A stretch of DNA of 64,000 bases, from contig NC_083345.1 in NCBI RefSeq assembly GCF_019175385.1, positions 122,329,657 to 122,393,656 of the forward strand, given 5' to 3'. The notes under the pieces are model-generated. The model was not told where the DNA came from, searched no databases, and saw nothing but the letters and a program-made list of their open reading frames with translations. Shown one piece after another: positions 1-11,292 of this stretch. The position numbers and the translations under genes were made by a program. Numbering within the stretch: the stretch's first letter is position 1; each line of letters starts with the position of its first letter. Source of the stretch: Lycium barbarum (taxonomy: Eukaryota > Streptophyta > Magnoliopsida > Solanales > Solanaceae).

Positions 1-1032
1 CTCTTGGAGCAACCAATGGTGTCGCCCGAGTTCCTGGAAACAACAGAAAAAAGTAAAAAGAAGAAAGGGGTAGGGGATAAGGACGTCATACTTGTTGGCT
101 GCTCCGGTTCACCGGAGCTAGGAGCTCCTCGCCGGAGCAGCGTAGAAGACGAACGGGAAAAGGTTAAAAGGAAGCAGTAGAGTCGTGGTGGTGGTATGGT
201 TAGAGTTCACTGTAGCTCGAAGCTCCGGTGTAGAGGGGCTGGATGTAGAGGCGGTTTGTGGTGAAGGAGAAGAGAGAAGATGAAGTGGGGAGAGAAGTGG
301 CGGGGAAGAGGGCTGTTTTTGGGTGCGTCGGAGTTCACCGGAGCTCAAAGCTCCGGCGTGGAGGGGCGGCGGCTAAGAGAAAAGTGGGGGGAGAAAGAAA
401 ATGTTTAGGGTTTAGGGGAGAGAAAATAGAAGATCTGATATGTGCTTGTGTGTGTTGTGCAAATATGTGTTGGATCCTAATAAAATTTAACCCCTCCCCT
501 TCTTTTATAACATAAAGTCCAAAAATAATATATAGAGTCATACCCCTTTGTCCTGTTATTTCTTTTAACTAATCAAAACCTAACCCATCACCTCAAAATG
601 TCCACTTTTAAAAAAAAGTGACGAAACCTTGATTTGATTGAATTTTGCTCTGTATTTCAAAAACAAATAGTTACTCCGCTTTTCTCTGCACTGTCAGGTT
701 GTACTAAAATATAGTTAATTACTACATGTATAAATAATAATGTAACTATATAATATAAATATTAATGTGTAAGATATGAAAAGGTATCGCTATAAAATTA
801 AGAAACAATTGTTAATTGCATAAAAAATGGTAGTATTACGTTGTACATGTGCAAAATAATGATTCTTGAAAAATGACAATAAATTGAGAAAATTTCTAAA
901 ATAAGGATAATCATCAATAAATTGTTAGAAAAAATGTAAAAATGTGTAAAAATGTATTTCGTGCTCTTTAACGAATCAGGACCCTCAAAAACATTAATTT
1001 TAAGCACGTCGAGCCAAAATTAGGTGTCAACA
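1..1032 (-). mobile_element. Partial LTR with Tat/Ogre-type edge
   Basis: Read on the minus strand, this block starts at 1032 with TGTTGACACC followed by AATTTTGG, an LTR start I associate with Tat/Ogre-type gypsy elements. A TATA-like run lies at about 503-510 (minus strand TTATAAAAG), followed downstream by a CT-rich, GC-rich leader at about 1-430, as expected of an LTR promoter and transcribed leader. The other end lies outside the window, so neither length nor target duplication can be tested. Open frames at 118-541 are short, on both strands and low-complexity, and I do not call them genes. The clade is inferred from the terminus only. Confidence 0.5.
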
Positions 1033-2469
1033 GTAGGAATTTCCATACATCATTCATTAGTCATTCATATTGTAGGCTCGTGACAATAACATTACGGAAT
1101 AAATAGAATCATAAGTCATACTTGGAACTAGAGAGTATAATTTACCCCAAGGTTCATATCATTTCATACTTACGTCTAGGACATGCCAAAAGAAAGAAGG
1201 AATAGGCTTTACATACCTTTAGCGTTTAGTCGTATTATACTTGTACTTGCTGCCCAAAAACACTTATCCTATATCAAGGTATCAAGATCTACAATTAGTC
1301 TACGAGGGAATTCAATATGTATTTTAGCGTTAACAATCTCTTTCTAACATTTAGACGACGTTTCGTTCGCATTCAAACCAACTAGTGTTACAAGCTAACA
1401 TTGCTAATCATTCTTTCACATATCAATCCGAACTTGTTTAAACATGACTTAAGGGAACTTTGGGCAGTCCATACATCATTCAAATGAGTCCCATACTCAC
1501 GGCCAAATGGCACACACCACATTACCATTTTCATTTAGCAATGTTCCAGCTTTAACTTACAATGACAACAGCACGTTTAATAACATTACCTTTACGATTG
1601 TTGGAACTGTTTTAGCATCATTTTCATTCTTACAACAGCCCACAACCCATCTCAATTTCAACTTGAATCATTAAACTTTACTTTCACTATACGTTCATAA
1701 CAACAAACAATATTCAAAACACACCAAACTACTCCTTCATGAAAACAGTCCACGGTTTTGGACTGTTTTTATACTTCAACATAAATCATTTCTTCAACAC
1801 CTCAATTCACATATTCAACATGCATACAATACACCACAATGTCCATAACAACAACAATCAAAACTTGACACAAAACAGTCCACAAATTTCCTCTAAAACA
1901 GTCCCCTTACACGGCTTCAACACAACTACAACAACTTCATGATTTTCATCCATTTACCCATATTACAACACATTCAATCAATTTCCAATACATGTACAAG
2001 AAGATTAAACATGATTCCATTAAAGTCTACAACACACGGCTCATTTCAAATTCAAGAAAAATAGTCCAATACTAACATGCAACATCATAAACAAACTTCT
2101 ACAATCTTTGTTCATTTACATATGTTGACACACCTTCAATCCATCAACAATACATGCAAAATGAAACCAACCATGGCTTCACCAAGCTCACGGCTCACCC
2201 CCAAGTTCAACCACAACAAAAATCCAACAACAACATGCATGAATTATACATTCAAATCATCATGCAACACAAGAACAATGATCATTCTTACCTTACAATT
2301 TGTTCTTCAACCTTGGCCGAATCTTCAACCTTATTGGAATGCTACACCTCCTTGTTTCTTTCCAACAACTACTACATGTTCTTATGCACTTGATAAGGAG
2401 TTGATTTGATGGAGAATTTTTTTTTTGACCAAAACTTAGAGCTCATTCTCGGCCAGCCATGGCCGAGAG

Positions 2470-2504
<35 letters not shown>

Positions 2505-2898
2505 GTGTTCTTAACTTGTAAATGTTGAAATGAGCTTGTTAATGTGGAATGAATCAGATTTTTACTATATGTATTCACTCCATGCTTTGGACATGTGTCC
2601 ACTTAAACTTTTGGGTCAAGAATCTTTGACCATTGCACTATAATACACGGCCAACTATGTCCATTTTAAATGGATTGATTTTTGTCCTCCCAATCCCACT
2701 TAATAATCTAATCATGGTTAATTTAATCCCAATTTTCCATTAATACTTCCATGCCAAACGAAATTTGTAGGTAAATTGTGACTTGAAACGAAACCGGAAG
2801 TTAAAGTCTCTACTTCGTATCTTAAAATAGTCTTGTCTTTAACTTGTCGCGTCTATTTTAAAACGTCCCAATGTATGAAAATATGGGTTATAACATAA
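1033..2898 (-). mobile_element. Truncated long gypsy LTR, related to the solo LTR at 20969-24104
   Basis: The block aligns along its whole length with about 22273-24104 of the solo LTR nested in the chromovirus; many stretches of tens of bases are nearly identical. It ends at 2898 with the same terminus, minus strand TGTTATAACCC. The other LTR end is missing: at 1032/1033 it abuts the TGTTGACACC edge of another LTR. It is either a solo LTR or an LTR remnant cut by that later insertion. A CT microsatellite lies at 2472-2502. The short frames at 1739-2409 are low-complexity Asn/Thr/His-rich LTR sequence, not genes. Confidence 0.8.
2472..2502. repeat. (CT)n microsatellite
   Basis: An uninterrupted CT dinucleotide run inside the LTR remnant. 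The related LTR has only a short imperfect CT-rich stretch at the matching place (about 23690-23735), so the run expanded here. Confidence 0.9.
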
Positions 2899-4719
2899 AC
2901 CTTCCCATAATTTATAGTCTCAATATAATTCATTTCTGGCCAATGCCTTTGAAACTTAAAAAGTTTCTTTTGAGACTTACTACAACACCAATATTATGGA
3001 CAATTTCATTCCTCCGGGTAGTAACATATTAGTTTTTCCAAAGCTCTCAATTAATTATGTACACATATTTCATAATACCATCCATATGGTGAACATCTCC
3101 GTTTAAGGGGAATTTGCATTATGATCATGGCCAAAACCTTTATAAGTAAGACCTTATTTCTCACTTTTAACCTTTGGTAATTAATGATAAGACATACCAC
3201 AATATTTGTGACGTACTAAATGTACGTGACCAATGACTGTTTATGTCAAAATATAAATTTTCTTATTTCTCTCAAACCTCCCGTAGAGGTGAGTTGTGGT
3301 ATTTATTCAACCATACATGAGCACGTCCTTAGCACGTCCTTATCCATAATCTTACACATTTCACTTTGAAAAATGGGCGAGCATTCACGATGCTTATCAC
3401 AAGTCACATTCTCATCAAGGATGAACTATAATCATATATGCGTGCTTCACAAATTTTCATTATAAGTCCATTGTCTTTATCATATTCATAGACCCGCCTC
3501 GACATCACTTTGAAATTATATTCCTTTCTTTTGATGGAGGATTTATAAAATTTTATCAAATTAGGTCACACGTCAACCGCATGCCGAATTATCTTTCATA
3601 CCATATTGATGATAAAAATTACCTTCACCTTTAGAAGGACCATTTTGACAACCCATAATGTTCTTCCTCTTATATTATCACAATGACGATTAACATTATT
3701 TTGTCCTTTGCCGCGTCCACGTTCATTCATTTAACCTCTTGTTTTCATTTAGACTTATTATGCACTGCTACCACATTCCCCTCACGGAATGGAGCATATC
3801 AAGTGGGACGGGCTTCACGAATTTACATCAAATATACACATTATTTTGCCTTAGTCATCATTATATCATCAATAAAGTTCATCGGGACTCAAATCCAACG
3901 TCTTATTCATATAAAGGCGTGTTAGGTCACAAATCGATGGGACTTGAACCCAATATCTTATATTATCATCATATATAGGGCATCAGGACTCAAAATCCGA
4001 TGTCTTACCCTTATTAGTGCATTAGGTTTTGAACCCACCAAAAGGCACAAGATCAACTCGCGGTGTTTCTCAAATATGCCTTCAACATGATCCAGCCTCT
4101 GAAAATATTATCACTACTACTAGTGGTTACAGGCTTAAGTAAATATTAATATTAAAGGACTTTAGTTACAACCTTCAAGTGATTATTTCAAACTTTTGTG
4201 CCATAACTAAAATGAAAGGAGTAGTCTTTGAAATAACTCAAAACTAATAGCAACTTTGTTTTCAAAACGCCACAGTAACAAAAATGTAAGACACACAATA
4301 AATGGCAGAAAACTAATGGTCAATTTGAAACAATAATTATACAACATCAATGAAATGAATATTGTTGACAACATTCTGCAACTTTTAGAACTAAGTGAGA
4401 CCATATCTTTAGTTGGAAAAACTGTTAGAAAAGTACTGCATAGACGACTACTAGAAAATCCCATAACTTTATGCTTATACATAATTTATAGAACTCAATA
4501 TATGAATTAAGTTTAAACTATTATAACCTACCAGCAAAATTAAAGTAAAAATAAATTGAGATCACATACTTCATGCTCCCTTTATAATAATACTATTATT
4601 AGTTAATAAGATCCATACCAAAAGCTCAAGTTTACTGCCAAACTGATCACGGCCTAAGGGTATGAACAAGCTGTGAAAGTTAAAAAGCACCTACCATCGT
4701 TCTTGACAAAGAGTGAGTG
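2899..4719 (-). pseudogene. Decayed copia gag-pol fragment
   Basis: Minus-strand translation of about 3450-3720 gives a broken Gag tail: a basic Asn/Arg/Gly-rich run, then a zinc-knuckle-like stretch in which cysteines are changed (Y-H-Q-Y-G-M-K in place of a C-x2-C pattern). About 2920-3120 gives a stretch resembling the segment after the protease, with the motif MLLPGG. Stops and frameshifts are everywhere, so no protein is made. The gypsy LTR remnant (1033-2898) interrupts its downstream part. The primer-binding site and LTR of what is probably the same element follow at 4720-5032, giving a consistent minus-strand order. Nothing recognisable is seen at 4120-4680. Assignment is by motif pattern only. 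Confidence 0.5.
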
Positions 4720-4738
4720 TTTCGTGCTGATAACGTGT
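4720..4738 (-). other. Primer-binding-site-like sequence of copia element
   Basis: Minus strand reads ACACGTTATCAGCACGAA directly after the LTR end. TTATCAGCACGA is a common primer-binding site of plant copia elements (initiator-tRNA type). It sits between the LTR (4739-5032) and the decayed gag region, as expected for minus-strand orientation. Confidence 0.6.
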
Positions 4739-5032
4739 TGTAAAATCATTCTAAAAGAGTTAATACAATATACCAAAAGATGAAGCAAGAACAATAAAGA
4801 GATAAAGAGAAAAAAAACTGAGAGCTTTCTTATTCATCCAAATATGTTCAAGTCAATTCCATATGAAAACTTATGCCTCTATTTATAGTGCTACATATGC
4901 ATTCAATATATGAGATAATGGAAGAACCATTAAGATGGTGGAAGATAATGGAAGAACCATTAAGATGGTGGAAGATAATGGAAGAGGCATTATATTTGTG
5001 TAGTGGACATCCATTCTATATATTTCATAACA
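4739..5032 (-). mobile_element. Copia-type LTR with 30-bp internal repeat
   Basis: On the minus strand this 294-bp block starts TGTTATGAAATATATAG at 5032 and ends TTTTACA at 4739, next to a primer-binding-like site. A good TATA box (minus strand CTATAAATAG) lies at 4879-4888. A 30-bp unit starting GATAATGGAAGAACC repeats at 4914, 4944 and partly at 4974. The right edge (5032) is exactly where similarity to the second duplicated segment (51117 onward) starts, so this copia inserted into copy A only. The small frame at 4873-5082 is the translated repeat, not a gene. Confidence 0.7.
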
Positions 5033-5836
5033 CTTACCTCAATTATCTTGCAAAGTCAAGTTTATTGAGAATTCGAGATTAATGTGTATGCAGATAAGGG
5101 GTAAAGTTATATATAGCTAGAAAAAAATGGTTAGTTGAGTTATATTTTATCAAAAAATTATATTGTATATATAAGGCTAAACATTACTCTCTCTGCCCAA
5201 TCGACTTTCGAGGGTCAAATTCATAATTTTGACTGTGAATTCAATTTTTTAAAATAAAATTTACATATTTAAGAATCACATACAACATGCTGTAAGTCAC
5301 AATATTTAATAAATTTTAATTACTTAAAAGGCATATGAAAAAAATTCCAACCAAAAAACTTTTGTTTGACTCTCAAAATTCGAACGATAAGATATATACA
5401 CATGAAGACGAAGAGTACTTTTTTTCATATTTATTAAATTGACTGCCCCACTAATGTAAATTATTTTTAGTATGTAACATGTGGGTTATTCAATCTAAGA
5501 ATGTTGTGTTCTTGAATAAGTTGAACTTTTTAAATTTTTTAGTGACAAAGATTCTCTATTAGGTAATTTAAAGCACGTTTTTTTTCCTTTTTCTCACTCA
5601 ACAATTTTTTTTCCCCACAAAACTGGGACGTGTGTTCATAGCTTTTTGTTTGGTCACTGAGAAGGAGAAGAAAAGGAAAGGAAATGAATGTCTAACTTGT
5701 TTGGTTTGCATAGAAGAAGAAGAAATAAAAATCTAACTATTTCCACCACTTTCCTGAATTGAATATAGAGCTAGTTATGTCATAAGCAAGTATCAGGGTT
5801 TACTTTAAAGTATATATCGATCTAGTTCGTGCTAGA

Positions 5837-6232
5837 GTTAATTTCCTAAATGGTCACTCAAGTTTGGACAATTGCTTACAAATATCATTTTTATTTTTTT
5901 TAGGACAACAAAGTCACTGAACTATTCTTATTTTTCTCAAAATATATTAAACACCTCAAAAGCTTCCTTCTCTCCTAATTAGCATGCCATGTCATTGAAG
6001 CTTATTTTCTTACTAATAAACCTATTTAACTCACCATTTAACCAAACTCACGTCTTATACGCAATCAAACATCACCCGATTAAAGTATTTTAATTTATAG
6101 ATTAAGTTTTAAAATAAAAATTTAATATTTAAAAAATTTAATCTGAGTTAGTTTTGGGATTTATTTTAATATATTGCTAGATATTAACATGACAAGTTGG
6201 AATATCTATATTTTTTATAAGACTAGTAAAAT
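5837..6232 (+). repeat. Left arm of a fold-back element, remainder deleted
   Basis: Matches 52888-53304 in copy B, where the element is complete with an inverted right arm (about 53870-54122). In copy A the internal part and right arm are missing and the sequence rejoins the common flank at about 6232. Confidence 0.65.
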
Positions 6233-7312
6233 AACACTTTTACTTAATTCACATTAGTTACAGAAGACGCATGGTGAAATTCATCAAGAGAAAAAAAAAG
6301 TTGGCTTAGGGCTCTTCATGAAATGGGGCAAGTGCATGATTAGCCACTTTTAGGACTGCTATTAAGAAAATAGACGAAATTCGTAAAGTAATTAAACTTT
6401 GGTTCCTCAAAATTAAACTTCAGAAATTTGGATTTTAAGTTTCAAACTTCAGATTTTCGAATCTAAAATGTGAAGTGTACAACCTAACCTTAAACTTTCA
6501 AACGAAAGTTAGGTTCTAGCATAGACCTAACTGTTCATTTTGGTAGTTTACACTTCAAACTTTTGGTTTTAAAATTAAAATCTTATAGTTCAAATTTTAA
6601 AATGAAAGTTTGAAGAAGAAATAAGGAGAACGAGGTGGAGGAGAAAAAGTAAGATGAGCTCTCTGACGTTGATCAAATTTAAATTAAACTTTAAATAATT
6701 AAAAAAAAGGCTAAAATTTAAATATCACTCAAAGAATTTGCACGATTGCCGTTATTCGAGGGTCGTCTTTAATTTTTGTCCTTCACCTAAAACTCCTGGA
6801 TTCCGGGTTCGAACCACCTCAGTCAAATTTTTTTAAAAAAATTCGCAAGGCAGAGTTTGGATTCGCAACGTAAAGTTTACCTACAAAACTCTAACTTATA
6901 AAGCAGAATTTTAATGCAAATTCTACTTAAGGTGGAGTATTTACTCAGCTGAAATTTTGCAAACATCTGTTTTGCAATTTTATTTTTATTTTTTACTGAA
7001 TCGAAATTCAAAATCAGAACCTTGAACATTAGGTAAAGAACAAAAATTAAAGACATGCCTTTCGAGGGCAATCCGCGCGGAAAAAAAAAAGAAGAAGAAT
7101 AACGTGCACTAGACAAAAAAATTGTCCTAAACAAAATCCAACTTGACGCGTTCACACGTGGACTTCACAATAACCCAAATAATGTTAATTGTTTTTTTCC
7201 ATGCATTCATTTTAGTTCCATGAAAAAAGAAAACAAAATACCTTTTCAATAATGGAAGAGACAATGATATCTTATCCAATTTAGCTTTTCTTCTTATCGG
7301 TTAGTTATCTAT

Positions 7313-7551
7313 TACTCTATGTCCCAATTTATGTGATACATATTTTTTTTAGTCTGTCTTAAAAAGAATGATATATTTTTTATTTGACAATAATTTAATT
7401 TTTAAATTTTATCTTTCACGCTTAACAAGATGATTCATAATCACACAAATATCTTTGGCTTATTTTAGACCAAAAGATTCAAAAGTGTTCCTTTATTTCT
7501 TAAACTTTGTGCCAGTCAAACTATATCGCATAAATTGGGACGGAGGGAGTA
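7313..7551. mobile_element. Stowaway-like MITE
   Basis: Inverted ends: left TACTCTATGTCCCAATTTATGTG, split here as TACTCTATGTCCC then AATTTATGTG, and right AAATTGGGACGGAGGGAGTA. The CTCCCTCCGTCCCAATTTA-type terminus with TA at the borders is typical of Stowaway MITEs. The same insertion is in copy B (55229-55469), so it predates the duplication. Confidence 0.8.
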
Positions 7552-7586
7552 TTTTTCTTTTACAAAATTTGTAATTTTTGTAATTT

Positions 7587-7699
7587 CCGAGGGCCTACCG
7601 GAAAAGCCTCTCTACTTCCCAAAGCTTAGATAAGATCTGCGTAAATTCTACGCTCTCTAAATCCCACTATGTGGAATTTCACTGGATATGTTGTTGATG
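7587..7699 (+). mobile_element. Solanaceae SINE-type 3' fragment
   Basis: The segment runs through CCTACCGGAAAAGCCTCTCTAC, split as CCTACCGGAAAAG then CCTCTCTAC, then GTCTGCGTAAA-like text and ends in TTGTTGATG. This is the 3' part I recognise as the TS-type tRNA-derived SINE of Solanaceae (GTTG-rich tail). Shared with copy B at 55504-55616. Confidence 0.6.
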
Positions 7700-8162
7700 T
7701 ACAAAATTTGTAATTATTGATACTAGCTATTAATTGCGAATCATAATAATAATTGAGTTATCTGAATCCAACGTTCTCTGCAAATTTTTCTTTATAGGAA
7801 AGAGGAATTAAGATTGACTTCACATTAACAATTAGATACATAATGTGTAAAGAGTCCTATTTCACTATTAAAGATTGTGTTGAAGCGCTAGATTCCTTTA
7901 TTATTAATAAATAAGAGGCCGCAATTTTTGGGAACTAAATTGCTTTTGGTAGATAACATATTGCTCACAAAGTAAGACTTTCAAGACACAATTTGAATTA
8001 ATCGAGTTCTAAAATGAGTGCCGATAACAGAATAAGAAACTCTTATTTCACATCATGCTATAATTCCCGTTTATATTAAGAGAAAAATATATTCTTTAAT
8101 TGTCTATCCCATTTGTTAAAAGGATAGGATAACAGTTCTAACAACTAATAATTCATGATTAA

Positions 8163-8538
8163 TAGTCTGTTTGGCCAAACTTATTTCCTCCCCAAAAGTA
8201 TTTATTTTTTCAATAAGTGCTTATTTTAAAAAAAGTGAAGTGTTTGGCCAAGCTTTTGGGAGAAAATAAATGTTTTTGAGGAGTAGCAGAAGTAGTTTTT
8301 CAGAAGCTAAAAAAATAGCTTTTCCCCAAAATTATTTTTTTGAAAAGTACTTTTGAAAAAAATACACATAGAAGCACTTTTTAAAAGTTTGGCCAAACAC
8401 TAATTGCTACTCAAAAGTATTTTTTAAATTAATTGGTCAAACAAAAACTGCTTTTAACCAAAAATATTTTTTTAAAAAGTATTTTAAAAAAATACTTTTT
8501 AAAATAAGTTATTTTTAGAAGATTGACTAAACAGGCTA
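8163..8538. mobile_element. Tourist-like MITE present only in copy A
   Basis: Inverted ends TAGTCTGTTTGGCCAA and (reverse complement of the right end) TAGCCTGTTTAGTCAA. It is flanked by TAA at 8160-8162 and 8539-8541. Copy B has the uninterrupted site with one TAA at about 56091, so this is an insertion with a 3-bp target duplication, as expected for PIF/Harbinger-type MITEs. The interior is AT-rich with no coding potential. Confidence 0.8.
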
Positions 8539-9498
8539 TAAGATAAGCGAAAAATCAGGAAGCATGACATACACATTTTTTTTTGGGAAAGTGATGAATG
8601 ATGACACTACGCATTGTACCTAAAAAAATATCTTATTCTTTTTTGTCTCCAGACTCCTAGGGCCTCCGCCAGATAGACAATTTGGTTTTATTTTGCTTTT
8701 AGGATATGTTTGGTAGGGCAAATACAATTTTTCATGTTTGTTTGGTTACGTATTTTAAAAATACTTTTTTCTTTTGAAAGAAAGCTTTTTAAAATAAAAA
8801 TAATACTAACTTTTTAGCTAATGTAGGGAAATAAGTTCTATAAGTGGCGCATTCCATGCTGATTGATTTCTGTACCCCCGTCTCCGTAACCCAATCCTTT
8901 CCACCCCACCCTCACCCTGCACCGCACCAGCTCCCAACCCGGTATTAATGATTGTCACATTACATAAAATGATAAAATGGTGTGTTTGGCATGCCATAAA
9001 TGATTTTTCAGGAAAAACAAGTTTCATAAATGATAATTCATTGCTGATTAATGTGCTCCCTTACACCCGACCTCGCCCTCGCCCTAGCAACCAGTCCATT
9101 CATCCTACACTCCTGTCCCTAACCCGGTGTTAATGATTGTTACATTAAAAGACCGTTGGTCTGCAGAATGATTAATGGTGTGTTTAGTATGACATAAGTC
9201 ATTATTCAAGAAGAATATATTTTTGTATTTAGTTGGTGAGTGAAAAATATTTTCAACAAACATTTCTAAGGATTAATAATAATATCAGCAAATCGGAGAG
9301 TGTAACTATAGATTAATAATTTTGTCCAAGTGTTAGTTGAAATAAATAATATGAAGTTAATTATTAATATCAATCATTTGTAAAGAAAGTAATTTTCATC
9401 CATAAGTGAGATAAGTTACTATGATCGTGCATCGCGCATCGAGCATGTATGTATACTAGTTCCTTTTAATGAAAAAACATCAAAATTAAAAAAAGATC

Positions 9499-9703
9499 CA
9501 CTCTGTCCCAATTTATGTGATACACTTCCTTTTTAGTTTGTCCAAAAAGAATGATACATTGCTTTATGTGACAATAATTTAACTTTAAACTTTACATTTT
9601 ACACTTAACAAGATGATCTATAGTCACATAAATAATTTTAACTTATTTTAAATCATAAGATTCAAAAGTTTTTATTTATTTCTTAAATTTTAACGGAGGG
9701 AGT
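9499..9703. mobile_element. Stowaway-like MITE
   Basis: Left end CACTCTGTCCCAATTTATG and right end AACGGAGGGAGTA form the typical Stowaway inverted termini. Matched in copy B at 57030-57240. Confidence 0.75.
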
Positions 9704-10992
9704 AAAAAATATCTAAGCAAATAGACACACAAGTTCCGCGTTTTAAAAATGTACTTTTCCCCCTCTTTTTCTTCTTCTTCTTTACACTATTTTTTTCCAT
9801 TTCCTCTCACTTTGTCATTTTCAACCACATGCCATCAAGCTAGAACCTTTGCTTTAACTTTATGCCAATATTTTACATGACATAATTTATCTCCTTTTAA
9901 TCACGGGTTCTTTTTGTGTTGTTTTCTAACTTAATGCCAAAACTATATACTACTAGTATTTAATGTCTTCACTAGTTTTCTCCGAGAGGGTGAAAATACC
10001 CAAGAAAATATCTTGTTTCTTGATTTTTTATTTTTTATTTTTAAAACGAAGTACGTGGTTTTCTTATTTGGGGTTATTTATAGAGCAGTCAAGATTTTGG
10101 TTTTGCATTTCGACTGTGGAACTGAATATCTGGAAATTTGTTTAAATGGAGCTGAAATTTGTTGATTATAAGGCAATATCTATGTGCAAATCAGTTGGTA
10201 TGTGGCTCCAAGGTTCTGTTCTTGCAGAGGTAATTTTCTGATATTTGCTTAAGGTTGTGTATCATTTTGGCTTTTTGATTTAATCATAAGGTTGTTTTCC
10301 CTGTCCATTGATATTGTAAGGGTATAAGAAGATTTTACTCTCTTTTGTTTGTGAGAGATGTTTGATTGGATATAAAGTTTAAGACGGAAAGATTGCCTTT
10401 TGGAAAATGTAGTCTTAAACAGGTCGACGTTTCCGTGGCTAAACACTCATGTCATTAAGAATAAAATGTGAAATTTAAAGTTAAATTGTTTCAAAATATA
10501 TGAAATGTGTCATTCTTCTCGGGAAAAAACTAAAAAGGAAAGATTGTACCTAGATTATCTTAAAATATATGAAATGTGTCATTCATGCATAAAGTATTTA
10601 GTTGGAGAAAGCCAGCGATAAGATTCTACATTAGAAAAGTTATTTTTTTGATTGTTGAAGGGAAGAGCCTTGGTTTGAACTTTGAAGTAAAAAAGCAAAT
10701 AGTTCTATAGATAAATGTAAGCATTTCATGTTTGCATTTCAATAGTTGTAGTGATTGGTGAGCGTTTTACTATTTAAGGAACTACAAGGATGGAGAAGTT
10801 CCTTACTATAATTTCATTCCACTTTTCTCATGTACTAAGAAAATGTGTTTCTTGTTTAAATTTGGTGACCAAATTTTTAGACGTTGTGGTCATACAGTTC
10901 AACATGGCATGAGAGTTCAAGTCTTACCGCCATCCTTTAACCAAATATTTCTGCGTGCTTAGCCAAGCAAAAGCAACATGTCTGCTGTCATG

Positions 10993-11292
10993 GGCAGATC
11001 TAGGTAGAAAGAAGGGTTTTTTGTCAAATTTATGTTTTATATACATGTATTAAATGTTGAGTTCCCTTAAAAACGTCAAAAGCTTAGCTCAGTGGTAAAA
11101 GGGGTTCAAATTCTCATAGAGGACAGAAGTTCGTTTCTTGCTAACCACAGTTTCTAGTCTTTTTAGCTTTAGGCGTTTTTAATTTCTTGATCAAAAAAAT
11201 TTCTTTTTGAATCCCCTTCTTTTAAGCTTTAGGCGTTTTTTTCAAGTTTTTCTTGAATTCCCTTGACAAAAATCCTGCCTCAACCACTGCCT
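10993..11292 (+). mobile_element. SINE-like/hAT-like repeat in intron 1 of copy A
   Basis: Contains a tRNA-like box A (TTAGCTCAGTGG, 11084-11095) and box-B-like AGTTCGTTTCTT (11128-11139), the layout of an RNA polymerase III promoter in tRNA-derived SINEs. Its outer edges (GGGCAGATCTAGG and CCTGCCTCAACCACTGCC) resemble degraded inverted ends of hAT MITEs. Shared with copy B at about 58574-58870. It could be a SINE inside a MITE; the boundaries are approximate. Confidence 0.4.

Larger units (their letters stand above)
5033..10145. other. Copy A of segmental duplication: flank upstream of the dead Nudix gene
   Basis: This region matches 51117-57681 nearly continuously, with diverged bases and indels, so it is the left part of the duplicated segment. 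It contains no gene I can support. It holds one arm of a fold-back element (5837-6232), two Stowaway-like MITEs (7313-7551, 9499-9703), a SINE tail (7587-7699) and a Tourist-like MITE (8163-8538). About 6316-6790 has no match in copy B and contains only AT-rich sequence. Open frames at 6877-7155, 8818-9133 and 9963-10145 are chance or MITE-derived. Confidence 0.85.

Noticed and set aside
118..541. Overlapping frames of 68-85 codons on both strands
   Set aside because: Low-complexity Ser/Pro/Thr or Arg/Gly-rich text in an LTR leader region; no domain or splice signals.
8818..9133. Frames on both strands near the GC-richer block at 8870-9130
   Set aside because: The block is repeated within itself and in copy B with different frames; it is a repeat, not a gene.
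11084..11140. A tRNA gene
   Set aside because: Only box A and a weak box B; the acceptor and anticodon stems do not pair, and the same text is repeated at 58669 as part of a repeat.
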